DNA of 64,000 bases from the NCBI RefSeq assembly GCF_003402415.2, contig NZ_AP036014.1, forward strand, positions 1,798,001-1,862,000. The letters run 5' to 3'. Positions within the stretch are counted from its first letter, which is position 1. Each line of letters begins with the position of its first letter. The DNA comes from Cupidesulfovibrio sp000226255 (GTDB lineage: Bacteria; Desulfobacterota; Desulfovibrionia; Desulfovibrionales; Desulfovibrionaceae). The position numbers were made by a program, and so were the translations under genes. This document shows positions 1 through 8,180 of this stretch, in pieces. Below the pieces are notes generated by a model. The model did no database searches. It saw only the letters and a program-made list of their open reading frames with translations, and was not told the DNA's origin.

Positions 1-734
1 GGGTATTCGATCTGGGTCGTCTGCTGGGCCATGACGGTGCGGACGAAATCGTACTTCGTCGCGTCGGAGAACAGCAGATCCTTGTTGGGGTGCGAGATGA
101 ACCTGCCCTTGGCGTCGAGCACGAAGGGGTAGCCCTGCTGGCCGAACTTCACGCTTTCGACGAAGCGGGCGCTGAAGCTCGTCCAGTTGAGGGTGATGGC
201 GATGCCGCCGCCCGACTGTCCCATGACGTTGAGCACGGGAGCCGCGATGGTGAACAGCACGTCGCCCTTGGGTCCCTTGAAGGGCGTTGCGCCGACGAAT
301 TCCCTGCCCGCGCCGGTGGCGGCAAGCGCATCGGACATTTCCAGCGGCTTGCCGGACATATCCTGGCCGTCCGCCGTGTAGCCCGCGAGCACCTTGCCCG
401 TGGCGTCGTAAGCGTGGATGGCGGCATAGTGCGAGTTGCCCTTCAGGGTCTGCTGCAACTGGTCCTTCATGACCAGGCTGGCGCTGCCGTATAGTATGCC
501 GCTGGCCAGCGCCTTCTGCTGCGCAAGCCCGCGCACGGCGGTGAGGTTGCCGGTCACGAAGTCTTCCGCCGCCTTCTCTATCTGCTGTCCCACCTGGGCC
601 ATGTTGGCCGTCTCGGTGCGCAGCATGCCGTCGTAGGCGGTCTTGGACGCGATGAACACGAACGCGCACATGAAGAAGATGACCAGTCCGCCGGTAAGGA
701 CGGTGATCTGCGTGGAGATGCTCTTGAAGCGCAT
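1..734 (-). CDS. Methyl-accepting chemotaxis receptor, N-terminal part (cut by window start)
   Basis: The reading frame starts at the ATG at 734 and runs off the left edge with no stop. The first 30 residues hold a short basic start (MRFKS) and one hydrophobic segment (about residues 7-29), followed by a long extracytoplasmic region. That region reads like a dCache sensor domain: it has the segment FVLDAKGRFISHPNK, typical of the membrane-distal/proximal PAS-like folds of chemoreceptors. The HAMP and signalling domains would lie beyond the edge and are not visible, so a sensor kinase or cyclase with the same sensor cannot be excluded. The role would be sensing a small periplasmic ligand. The gene is transcribed away from dapA. 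Confidence 0.72.
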   Translation of the reverse strand, partial: MRFKSISTQITVLTGGLVIFFMCAFVFIASKTAYDGMLRTETANMAQVGQQIEKAAEDFVTGNLTAVRGLAQQKALASGILYGSASLVMKDQLQQTLKGNSHYAAIHAYDATGKVLAGYTADGQDMSGKPLEMSDALAATGAGREFVGATPFKGPKGDVLFTIAAPVLNVMGQSGGGIAITLNWTSFSARFVESVKFGQQGYPFVLDAKGRFISHPNKDLLFSDATKYDFVRTVMAQQTTQIEY

Positions 735-1259
735 GCGATACTCCCGGAAGCGGTGCGTCTTGTGCGAGGCTTATCGGCACGTTCCGGCCATTGTTTAGGC
801 AGGCCGGAGGCGCCGGGTCAATCGGCCCGCGTGGTGTCGGCGTGACGTGCGCGCGGCATCGGCGCTGCCGGTCCGCGCCCCGGCTTCATGCACCGGGGCG
901 GAACGCGACGCATGAAGGGCGCTGCGGCGCGGAGGGCGCCAGCCGTCATGAGGGCTCATGCAACAGGCTAGCCGGAACCGTGTCCGCTGCCAAGCGGTTT
1001 TGCGCCGGTTTCACGTCGGGCGCGGGAGCGTGGGGGGACGTTGCGTGGACCCTGCGGTGGGAGTGAAGGCGTTTTGGCGAAATGGCGCGGCATGTTGCAG
1101 TGCGTTGCATGGGGCAGGCGGCGTCGCCGGGCGCAATTGCCGTCCGGCGTGGGGCTTGCGGAAGACGCGTTGCGGCAAGGACGAACGGGGGACGCCTTGC
1201 GGCGTCCCCCGTGATGTTGCGTGGACAGGCAAGGCCCGGCGCGAGGCCGGACCCTGCGG
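735..1259. other. Intergenic region between the receptor gene and dapA
   Basis: These 525 bases lie between the start of the receptor gene and the stop of dapA. Short open frames exist, but none has a ribosome site or a recognisable protein. The region must contain the receptor promoter and the 3' end of the dap transcript. The only clear structure is the hairpin at 1187-1210. Confidence 0.5.
1187..1210 (-). terminator. Hairpin downstream of dapA
   Basis: GGGGGACGCC and GGCGTCCCCC form a perfect 10-bp stem with a TTGC loop, 50 bases after the dapA stop. There is no T-run on the minus strand after it, so it may stabilise or end the dapA mRNA without being a textbook intrinsic terminator. Confidence 0.5.
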
Positions 1260-2138
1260 CTAGACGATGCCCGCCGCCGAAAGGATGTCGCGCAGGCGTG
1301 ACTGGTTGGCCGGTTGCAGCGGCACCATGGGCAGACGCAGCTCCAGTTCCATCTTGCCCATCATGGACAGGGCGGTCTTGACCGGGATGGGGTTGGTTTC
1401 CAGGAACATGGCGCGGTTGATGGACGCAAGCTCGTAGTGCACGCGGCGCGCGGTGGCCAGGTCGCCCTCGAAGAAGGCGCGGCACAGTTCGGCCATCTTG
1501 GCGGGCACCACGTTGGAACTCACGGAAATGACCCCGCAGCCGCCCACCGCCAGCAGCGGCAGAACGGTGAAGTCGTCGCCCGAAAGCACCTGGAAGTCCG
1601 CGCCGCAGTACTCGATGATTTCGGAAACCTGGATCAGGTTGCCCGTGGCTTCCTTGATGCCGATGACCTCGGGAATGTCGCGCTTCATGCGGGCCAGCGT
1701 TTCCGGGCACAGGTTGGTGCCCGTGCGGCTCGGCACGTTGTACACGATGAAGGGCATGGGCACTTCGGCGGCGATGGCCTTGAAGTGCTGGTACAGCCCT
1801 TCCTGGGTGGGCTTGTTGTAGTACGGGGTTATCAGCAGCGCGCCGTCGGCGCCGGCCTGCTTGGCGTAGCGGGTAAGCTCCACCGCCTCGCGGGTGTTGT
1901 TGGAACCGGCCCCCGCCAGCACGGGCACGCGGCCCTTCACCTGCTCGACGCAGATGCGGATGACGTCCTTGTGCTCCTGGTGGGTGAGCGTTGCCGATTC
2001 GCCCGTGGTGCCGCAGGGGACAAGGCCGTTGATGCCCTGTTCGATCTGCCATTCGATGAACGCACGGTAGCGTTCCTCATCCACGGCGCCGTTGCGGAAC
2101 GGCGTGACGAGAGCGGTGAAAGCGCCTTGAAACTGCAT
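1260..2138 (-). CDS. dapA: 4-hydroxy-tetrahydrodipicolinate synthase
   Basis: This 292-residue protein is the usual length for DapA. DapA condenses pyruvate with aspartate semialdehyde in the lysine/diaminopimelate pathway. Visible family marks are GTTGESATLTHQEH near residue 45 (substrate loop), YNVPSRTGTNL near residue 133 with the catalytic Tyr, and GIKEATGNL near residue 160 with the Schiff-base Lys. The start at 2138 is chosen because the strong ribosome site AAAGGAGG sits just upstream; a longer frame to 2240 has no such site and adds non-conserved residues. It follows dapF on the same strand after 131 bases, so the two diaminopimelate genes probably share a transcript. Confidence 0.96.
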   Translation of the reverse strand: MQFQGAFTALVTPFRNGAVDEERYRAFIEWQIEQGINGLVPCGTTGESATLTHQEHKDVIRICVEQVKGRVPVLAGAGSNNTREAVELTRYAKQAGADGALLITPYYNKPTQEGLYQHFKAIAAEVPMPFIVYNVPSRTGTNLCPETLARMKRDIPEVIGIKEATGNLIQVSEIIEYCGADFQVLSGDDFTVLPLLAVGGCGVISVSSNVVPAKMAELCRAFFEGDLATARRVHYELASINRAMFLETNPIPVKTALSMMGKMELELRLPMVPLQPANQSRLRDILSAAGIV

Positions 2139-2269
2139 GTTGCCTCCTTTGGACCGGGTACCTGCTGCCCCGGCCTTGCGGCACGCCGCGCCCGGGATGG
2201 CCGCCTTCCCTGCCGCCCGCGCGGCCTGAACGCGCGGCAATGCAAGGGGGGCCCGCCGGGCGGGGTGCG

Positions 2270-3118
2270 TTACGCCAGGGCCAGCCCCAGCCCCTCCAGG
2301 AACATTTCGCCCGAGAAGACGCGCACGGCCTTGCCGGAAAGGAAGACCGAGCCGCCCTCTATGGATATGCCAAGGATTTCGCCGCCGGAACTCCTGACAT
2401 TCACCGTGGATTCGGTAAGCCCCAGCGCATGGGCGATGAACGCTCCCGCCGCCGCGCCGGTGCCGCAGGCGTAGGTTTCGTCCTCCACCCCGCGCTCGAA
2501 GGTGCGCAGATGGATGTTCCTGCGGTCGATGACCTGCGCGAAGTTGGCGTTGGTCCCGGCCGGGGCGAAGTGCGCGTGGCGGCGCAGGGCAGCGCCAAGG
2601 GTGCGCACGTCCACGGCCGAGGCGTCGCGCTGGAACACCACGGCGTGCGGCACGCCGGTGTTCACGAAGTGCACCATCTCGCGGCCCTGGCCAAGGTCAA
2701 GTTCGATGCCCAGGGCCAGGTCGCGCGGCGGGGTCAGTTCCACCTTGGCCATGCCCGCCGCCACGTCGGCCTCTGCGCGGATGAGCCCGGCGTCGGTGCC
2801 GAATACGTGTTTCGGTCCGGCAAAGCCCAGCTCCACGGCAAGGAGCGCCGCGCAGCGCGATGCGTTGCCGCACATCTCGGCGCGCGAGCCGTCGGCGTTG
2901 TAGAAGTGCCAGATGTAGTCGCCTTCGCGGTCCTTCGGCGTCTCGTCCAGAAAGACGAGGCCGTCGGCCCCCACGCCGAAGGCGCGGCGGCACACCGCGC
3001 GGGCCCAGTCGGGCATGGCCGCCAGGGGCAGGCGCAGCGCCCGGTTGTCGATGAATACGAAGTCGTTCCCGCACCCGTGCAGCTTGTGTATGGGTACGGT
3101 GCGTGCCTTGCCGCTCAT
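2270..3118 (-). CDS. dapF: Diaminopimelate epimerase
   Basis: The 282-residue protein interconverts LL- and meso-diaminopimelate for lysine and peptidoglycan synthesis. Both catalytic cysteines of the family are visible: MCGNASRC near residue 80 and ACGTGAAAGAF near residue 220. The N-terminal KLHGCGNDFVFID motif is also typical. The ATG at 3118 is preceded by AAGGAGCACGCAGC. It lies 51 bases downstream of the UGA-interrupted lipoprotein gene and upstream of dapA. Cofactor-free cytoplasmic enzyme. Confidence 0.96.
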   Translation of the reverse strand: MSGKARTVPIHKLHGCGNDFVFIDNRALRLPLAAMPDWARAVCRRAFGVGADGLVFLDETPKDREGDYIWHFYNADGSRAEMCGNASRCAALLAVELGFAGPKHVFGTDAGLIRAEADVAAGMAKVELTPPRDLALGIELDLGQGREMVHFVNTGVPHAVVFQRDASAVDVRTLGAALRRHAHFAPAGTNANFAQVIDRRNIHLRTFERGVEDETYACGTGAAAGAFIAHALGLTESTVNVRSSGGEILGISIEGGSVFLSGKAVRVFSGEMFLEGLGLALA

Positions 3119-3169
3119 GCTGCGTGCTCCTTGTGTTGGCCGGGGCCGGGCGGGCGCGCGTTGCGCTGC

Positions 3170-4519
3170 CTACCTCGCGGCGGGAACCGTGCCGACGACC
3201 GCCTCGACGACAGGGTCCGGCTCCACGGCGTCCTTCAGGGGAACCTGCCGGACGGAAATATCCATGCCCACGATCCAGTGCCGGGGCTGCGGGCGTCCTT
3301 GCGCCCGTTCGGGCCAGACCAGCACGTCCACCACGTTGACGCTGCGGCCCTCCATGTCTGGCCGGGACCATAGCAGCGAAGGTGCCGCGCCGTCCACGAC
3401 CCCGTCGAACCCGGTGCCGATGCCCCCGCCGAGCAGGATGTGGAAGGCCTGCCCCAGTTCGGCCAGGTAGCGCCGCTCGCCAAGCCCGCCCCATGCGGCC
3501 ACGCCGATGACGAGGTCCGCGCGCTCCTGCGCGGCAAGCCCCGACTGTACGGCCTGCGCGGCCATGGCGGGCGTGGGGTCTTCCCACGGCTTCGGCAGCG
3601 CGGGCAGGAAGACCACGGCCACCTTGCGCCCGGCCACGGCGTGGATGCGCGTTGCGGGTTGGCCGCCCACTTCGCGGAATCCTGCGGGCGCGTCGTTCGC
3701 GTGCTTGCGGAACCAGGCGGCGGCAGCGCCGGAAAGGTAGCCGTCGTCCACGCGCAGCAGGTCGTAGGCCTTGCGCACCATGGGGGCCAGGCGGCCTTCG
3801 GCGTCCTCGCCCACGTCGGCCGGAAATTCATCGGGCCCGGCCAGCACCAGGGTGGGAATGCCGTCCTGCCCGCGCCACTGCTTGAACATGCTCGCCCGCC
3901 GGGCAAGCCCACCAGAGGTGCCGCCCCCTCAGGAGGGGCAGGGATGCAGCGTGCCCCTGGTGCTGGCGTTGTACAGGATGCGCAGCACGGGGCCTTGCGT
4001 TGCGTCGGCCCGGGCGCTGGCGTCCTCGGCGGACAGGGGCGCACCCTGCCCCAGCAGGGCGAAGTCTGCCAGGCTGCGCGGCGCGACTGTCTGGGGCTGC
4101 GCGGCGCTTGGGTCGGCGTTGGGGACGGCGCTGTCCGTGGCCGGGACTGGTGAGACTGGCGAAGCTGGCGACGGCTGGAGCCCAGGCATATGCACGCGGG
4201 GCTCACCGGCCGTGGCGAAGGGCAGGCCAGAGGGCAGCCCGTCACGCGTCATGGCCGGATTTGTCACGTTCGCGGGCGTCGCCTGCGTGGTCGCGGTGGG
4301 CTGCTGCGCTGTCGGGCCTTCGCTGCCGTCAGGTCGTGCGCAGGCGGCCAGCAGCACGCACAGCGCCGTTGCCGCAAGGCAACAGACAACCCACGCCGCA
4401 TCCCTGTGCGGGCGCGGCTGGCGAAGCTGGAAATGGGGGGACGGAAACGGGCGAAGCGCCGGGGCGGCGGCACGGAGAGCCCGTGCCGCCGTGCCGTCAG
4501 GCGATGATCGCAGGGTCAT
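3170..4519 (-). CDS. Probable selenocysteine-containing lipoprotein, distant from UshA-type metallophosphatases
   Basis: Two consecutive open frames (4519 to 3932 and 3928 to 3170) lie in the same reading frame, separated only by the TGA at 3931-3929. Read through, they give 449 residues with C-P-S-U at 194-197 followed by GGGTSGGLARRA. A Cys or Sec before a GGLARR segment is, from memory, a pattern of exported proteins distantly related to UshA-type 5'-nucleotidases, where the second position is usually Cys. A hydrophobic segment ending LLAAC (lipobox Cys60) suggests a lipoprotein, though 41 residues precede it, which is long. The later part resembles a degenerate phosphatase fold (VLAGPDEF, HILLGGG) lacking the usual metal-binding DxH. 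The C-terminal frame has no ribosome site at its ATG (3889), which argues against a separate gene. It starts 3 bases after the HU stop. Function unknown; a CxxU thiol/selenol redox site is the plausible activity. Confidence 0.72.
3890..3908 (-). promoter_or_regulatory. SECIS-like stem-loop after the in-frame UGA
   Basis: On the minus strand GCTTGCCC (3908-3901), loop GGC (3900-3898) and GGGCGAGC (3897-3890) form an 8-bp stem with one T-G wobble. The loop begins 28 bases after the UGA at 3929 and its first base is G. Bacterial SECIS elements, as I recall the published consensus, sit within the coding region with the apical loop about 16-37 bases after the UGA and a G among the first loop bases. 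This fits, but a short GC-rich hairpin is also easy to obtain by chance. Confidence 0.5.
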
Positions 4520-4522
4520 CGC

Positions 4523-4798
4523 CTAGTCGTTGAGGAATTCTTTAAGTTCCTTCCCGGCGCGGAAGAAGGGCAGGCGTTTGGGCTCGACCACGACCATGTC
4601 GCCGGTCTTGGGGTTGCGGCCGGAGTAGCCGCCGTAGTCCTTGACCTTGAAGCTGCCGAAGCCGCGGATTTCCACGCGGTCTCCATCAGTCAGCGCGTCC
4701 TTCATGCTGTCCACGAAGGTGTTCACGACCATGGCGGCTTCCTCGATGGGGATGTTCGTCTCTTCGGACAGCGTCTTGATGAGTTCGCTCTTGTTCAT
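4523..4798 (-). CDS. HU-family DNA-binding protein
   Basis: The 91-residue protein has the full HU/IHF fold: MNKSELIKTLSEE at the start, an acidic GDRVEIRGFGSFKV core, and the DNA-binding arm with RNPKTGDMVVVEPKRLPFFRAGKELK. It is a nucleoid protein that binds and bends DNA as a dimer. The arm reads RNPKTGD, the HU/IHF consensus. AGGAGGATTCC precedes the ATG. It is the first gene before the UGA-interrupted lipoprotein, with only 3 bases between them, so the two are probably translationally coupled. Confidence 0.95.
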   Translation of the reverse strand: MNKSELIKTLSEETNIPIEEAAMVVNTFVDSMKDALTDGDRVEIRGFGSFKVKDYGGYSGRNPKTGDMVVVEPKRLPFFRAGKELKEFLND

Positions 4799-5026
4799 GG
4801 AATCCTCCGTGGTGCGGCGGTGCGGTTCGTTCCGCCCCGAAAAACGTCTGCGGGAAGACGGCGGCCGGAAAACGTCGAATCGTCACGCGGGGCGCGCGGG
4901 GCTTGCCGCCGGATGGAACCGGTGCGCCTTGCCCGGATTTCCTGCCCGCAAGGTAGGGGAAGGGTGGGGGGCAACTCCAAAGACGATGAACGCACTATGG
5001 CCGAAGATGGTCAAGGTTTCAAGGGG

Positions 5027-5845
5027 TTAATATGGCTCTTCCGCAAGGGCGCGCAAGGGGTGCTTGTCCGCCAGTTCCGGCAGCAGTGCGGATCGCATGC
5101 GTTGCAGTTTGACCGCGATGGAAAAAAGGTCTTGCGCGGCGGGAGATTGCGGCGCAACGCGCATCAACGGCTTCTGCTTGCGCACAGCGTCCGGCAGGGC
5201 CTTGTCCAGGCGCACGCCGCCCAGGAACTGCGGCTCTATGTCCAGGAACTTGCGGCAGGCGGCGGCCAGGCGCTCGAAGGTCTGGGTTTCTTCCTTGCGC
5301 GATTCCGCCTGGTTCACGATGACGAAGAAGTCGCGCACCCCGTGCTGCGTGGAAAGCACCTTCATCAACGCGTAGCTGTCGGTGAGCGAGGTGGGTTCCG
5401 GCGTCACGATGACGATGCGCAACTGGGTCATGGCCGCGAAGGCCAGCACCGTGGGGTTGATGCCCGCGCCAAGGTCCAGGAACAGGAAGTCGTAGGCGGC
5501 GAACAGCGGCTCCAGCTTGCGGACCAGCAGGGCGCGCATGTCCCCGTCCATTTCCACCAGTTCGGGCACGCCCGAGGCGGCGGGCAGGAAATCGAATCCG
5601 CCCTGTTCGATGGGCACGGCGATGTCGCGAGGGGCCGCATCGCTGTCCAGAAGGTCCTGCATGTTCCTGTCGGGCGCGATGCCCAGCAGCACGTCCAGGT
5701 TGGCCAGCCCGAGGTCGCAGTCCATGAGCAGCAGGGGGTGCCCGCCGCGATACAGGCAGTAGCCGAGGTTGAGGGCGATGTTGGTCTTGCCCACGCCGCC
5801 CTTGCCGCTGAGTATGGAAACGCTGAGTGTGGTGTTCTGCGTCAT
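5027..5845 (-). CDS. MinD/ParA-family ATPase, FlhG (FleN)-like
   Basis: A 272-residue P-loop ATPase with the deviant Walker A motif SGKGGVGKTN near residue 12 and the segment DCDLGLANLDVLLG near residue 43. That segment resembles the signature of FlhG/FleN, the MinD-like proteins that set flagellar number. FLDLGAGINPTVL near residue 125 is the second ATPase motif. ATG 5845 with GGACGGA upstream is preferred over an upstream in-frame start at 5905, which would add about 20 poorly conserved residues. Other flagellar genes are not in the window, so the flagellar role is inferred from sequence alone. A generic ParA-like partition protein is the alternative. Confidence 0.8.
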   Translation of the reverse strand: MTQNTTLSVSILSGKGGVGKTNIALNLGYCLYRGGHPLLLMDCDLGLANLDVLLGIAPDRNMQDLLDSDAAPRDIAVPIEQGGFDFLPAASGVPELVEMDGDMRALLVRKLEPLFAAYDFLFLDLGAGINPTVLAFAAMTQLRIVIVTPEPTSLTDSYALMKVLSTQHGVRDFFVIVNQAESRKEETQTFERLAAACRKFLDIEPQFLGGVRLDKALPDAVRKQKPLMRVAPQSPAAQDLFSIAVKLQRMRSALLPELADKHPLRALAEEPY

Positions 5846-6034
5846 GTTCCGTCCGTGGATGCGGCCCCGTGGGGAGCCAAATTGCCCTAAGGGGCTGCCT
5901 CCCAATTAGGATTTTTGTTCGTTGGCAAGGAAAGTGAGCCTGCCATGAGGGAGTATACTCTTGTTGTATTCGACCGACATGGCGGGGGAAGCTTGACGCA
6001 GCCAACGGGCAAAAGGACAATTGGGGTGGAGCCC

Positions 6035-6985
6035 CTAGTCGTCGTTGCCTGAAAAAAGAAACTGCTTCTCGTCCGACTGCACCATGGTGGAACGGTCATA
6101 GTCGGGCACGCCCGGCAGCCGGTGCACCCGCACGCGGGCCTTGCCCGAGTTCTTGGCCTCGTACAGGGCCTTGTCCGCCCGGTCGAGCAGCTCTTCCGCC
6201 CGGCACACCGTGGCGCCCTTGCACCCTGCGATGCCCGCGGAAAAGGTGACCCGGAAGGTCTCGCCCCGGCACTCGAAGGCTTCTTCCCGCATCTGTTGCA
6301 GCAGGCGTTCCAGCAGGGCCTGGGCGCGCATGGGCGAAGCCCCCGGCAGCAGCAGCACGAATTCCTCGCCGCCGATGCGGCCCGCCACGTCATAGGCGCG
6401 GGTGGCGTCGCGCAGCACGTCGGCCATGCGGCGCAGCACAAGGTCGCCGCAGGCGTGGCCCCAGGTGTCGTTGATGCGCTTGAAGTCGTCCAGGTCCACC
6501 ATGGCCAGGCTGAGTTCCGCGCCGCCCCGGTGCACGCGCTGGAGTTCCAGTTCCACCTGGCGCAGGAAGGCCCGGCGGTTCATCAGGCCGGTGAGCGGAT
6601 CATGGTCGCGCTGGTGGGCCAGTTCTTCCACGGCCTTTTGCAGTTCGCGCAAATTGAAGTTCGAGCTCTTGTCGAGTTCGATGGCGAACCATTCACGCAG
6701 GCCGTGTTCTTCGGCCAGGGCCAGCCAGCGGTGCCGGGTCATGCCGGGAAACAGACGGGCCACGGCCAGCAGCGGGCCGTCGTCGGTCAGGTCCCGCCGT
6801 TCCGTCCCGGAATCTGTGCCCTCGGGCGCACGGGCGACGCGGGCGGCCTCTTTGGCCAGCGCCCGGCGCAGGGCGTCCAACTCCCCCGGCAACTGCCCAG
6901 ATTGAGAGGACTGGGCGGGCTGGGAGGCTTGTGCGGAATCGCCCGAATCTCCGGGGGGAGCGGCGTCAGTTGGTCTTCTGGCCAT
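6035..6985 (-). CDS. Diguanylate cyclase (GGDEF domain)
   Basis: The 316-residue protein has a low-complexity Ser/Gln/Pro N-terminus (residues 8-32), a helical region, and a GGDEF domain from about residue 125. The active site is GGEEF at 205-209. RAYD at 196-199 is an intact RxxD inhibitory site five residues upstream, so product inhibition by c-di-GMP is expected. MVDLDDFKRINDTWGH carries the metal and substrate residues. No membrane segment is seen, so it is cytoplasmic. The ATG at 6985 overlaps the end of prfB by 20 bases; an in-frame start at 7048 lies deeper inside prfB and is less likely. Confidence 0.9.
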   Translation of the reverse strand: MARRPTDAAPPGDSGDSAQASQPAQSSQSGQLPGELDALRRALAKEAARVARAPEGTDSGTERRDLTDDGPLLAVARLFPGMTRHRWLALAEEHGLREWFAIELDKSSNFNLRELQKAVEELAHQRDHDPLTGLMNRRAFLRQVELELQRVHRGGAELSLAMVDLDDFKRINDTWGHACGDLVLRRMADVLRDATRAYDVAGRIGGEEFVLLLPGASPMRAQALLERLLQQMREEAFECRGETFRVTFSAGIAGCKGATVCRAEELLDRADKALYEAKNSGKARVRVHRLPGVPDYDRSTMVQSDEKQFLFSGNDD

Positions 6986-8097
6986 GGAGGTACAGCAGGT
7001 AGTCCCGCAGGAGCTGATCAATGCGGCCGTCCAGCACGGCCTCGACATCGCCTATTTCCGTATTGGTGCGGTGGTCCTTGACGAGGCGGTACGGCTGCAG
7101 CGTGTAGGTGCGGATCTGGCTGCCGAAGCCGATGGCGTCCTTGCCCGCGTACTGGGCCTTCTTCTCTTCTTCCAGCCTGCGCAGTTCCAGTTCGTACAGG
7201 CGCGCCCGCAATATCTGCATGGCCGTGTCGCGGTTGCTGTGCTGCGACTTTTCGTTCTGGCACTGCGCCGAAATGCCCGTGGGCAGGTGGGTGATGCGCA
7301 CGGCCGAACTGGTGGTGTTCACGCTCTGGCCGCCGGGGCCGCTGGAGCGGAAGATGTCGATGCGCAGGTCCGTATCCTTGATGTCCACGGTGATTTCCTG
7401 GCCCACGTCGGGGATCACGTCCACCGAGGCGAACGAGGTGTGGCGGCGGCCGGATGAATCGAACGGCGAGATGCGGATGAGCCGGTGGATGCCCTTTTCG
7501 CCCTTGAGCAGACCGTAGGCGTTGGGCCCGGCCATGCGCAGGGTGACGCTCTTCACGCCCGCCTCGTCGCCCGCGAGATAGTCGAGGTATTCCGCCTTGA
7601 TGTCGTGGGTGTCGGCCCAGCGCAGGTACATGCGCACCAGCATCTCTGCCCAGTCCTGGGCCTCGGTGCCGCCCGCGCCGGGATGGATTTCCACGATGGC
7701 GGCCAGGCGGTCTTCCTTGCCGGAGAGGAGCAGGTTCATCTCCGTCTCCTGCAGCAGGCTTTCCAGCGCGGCAACCTGTTCGGCCAGCGATTCCAGGGCC
7801 TCCTGGCCGGGTTCGCCCGTGGCGTCCTCTTCCTCCGCCAGGGTCAGCCATTCGGTGACGTCGCGGCGGCAGGTTTCCAGGCGCTCCAGGCGCGTTATCT
7901 CGCCTTCCAGCTGGCTTTTTTCCTGCAGGACGGGGGTAAGCTTTTCGGGGTTGTTCCAGGCGTCGGGGCTGGAAAGCTGGCGTTCGATTTCGTCGAGGCG
8001 GTTGCGGTTGCCCGCAAGGTCAAAGACGCCCCCAGAGGGTGGCGTACTGGTCGATGAGGGCGGCGCTGCGCGCGCGCAATTCGGCAAGCTGAAGCAT
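6966..8097 (-). CDS. prfB: Peptide chain release factor 2 (requires +1 frameshift)
   Basis: Translation starts at ATG 8097 and reads 25 codons (start MLQLAELRAR) to CTT followed by TGA (8022-8020). A +1 slip at CTT continues as GAC CTT GCG in the long frame, giving 376 residues in all, the normal RF2 length. The long frame carries the peptidyl-hydrolysis motif GGQ (SSGPGGQSVNTT) and the UGA/UAA-recognising SPF motif (RISPFDSSGRRHTSF). RF2 ends translation at UGA and UAA, so the in-frame UGA makes RF2 regulate its own level. The gene sits between lnt and the diguanylate cyclase gene. Confidence 0.96.
8019..8036 (-). promoter_or_regulatory. RF2 programmed +1 frameshift site
   Basis: The minus-strand sequence is TGGGGGCGTCTTTGAC. 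A G-rich Shine-Dalgarno-like run sits three bases before CTT TGA C. This is nearly the E. coli prfB site (AGGGGG, three bases, CTT TGA C). The internal SD pushes the ribosome forward when RF2 is scarce. Confidence 0.92.
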
Positions 8098-8180
8098 GTG
8101 GGTGGTGTGTCTGTTGCGGGGTTGTGCGTGATGAACGGGATGGGCCGTTGCGGGGCGGGCGGTTGTGCCCGGCGCTCTGC

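Noticed and set aside
3170..3889. A separate 239-residue gene starting at ATG 3889
   Set aside because: No ribosome site precedes the ATG, and the upstream frame is in phase with an intervening UGA and a SECIS-like hairpin. Kept as one selenoprotein call.
5951..5960. GAGTATACTC palindrome upstream of the FlhG-like gene as an operator
   Set aside because: It is a 10-bp palindrome without other support. It could equally be part of a -10 region (TATACT) of that gene's promoter.
6966..8097. prfB as a frameshifted pseudogene
   Set aside because: The frame break has the exact programmed frameshift site of RF2 genes, so the gene is functional.
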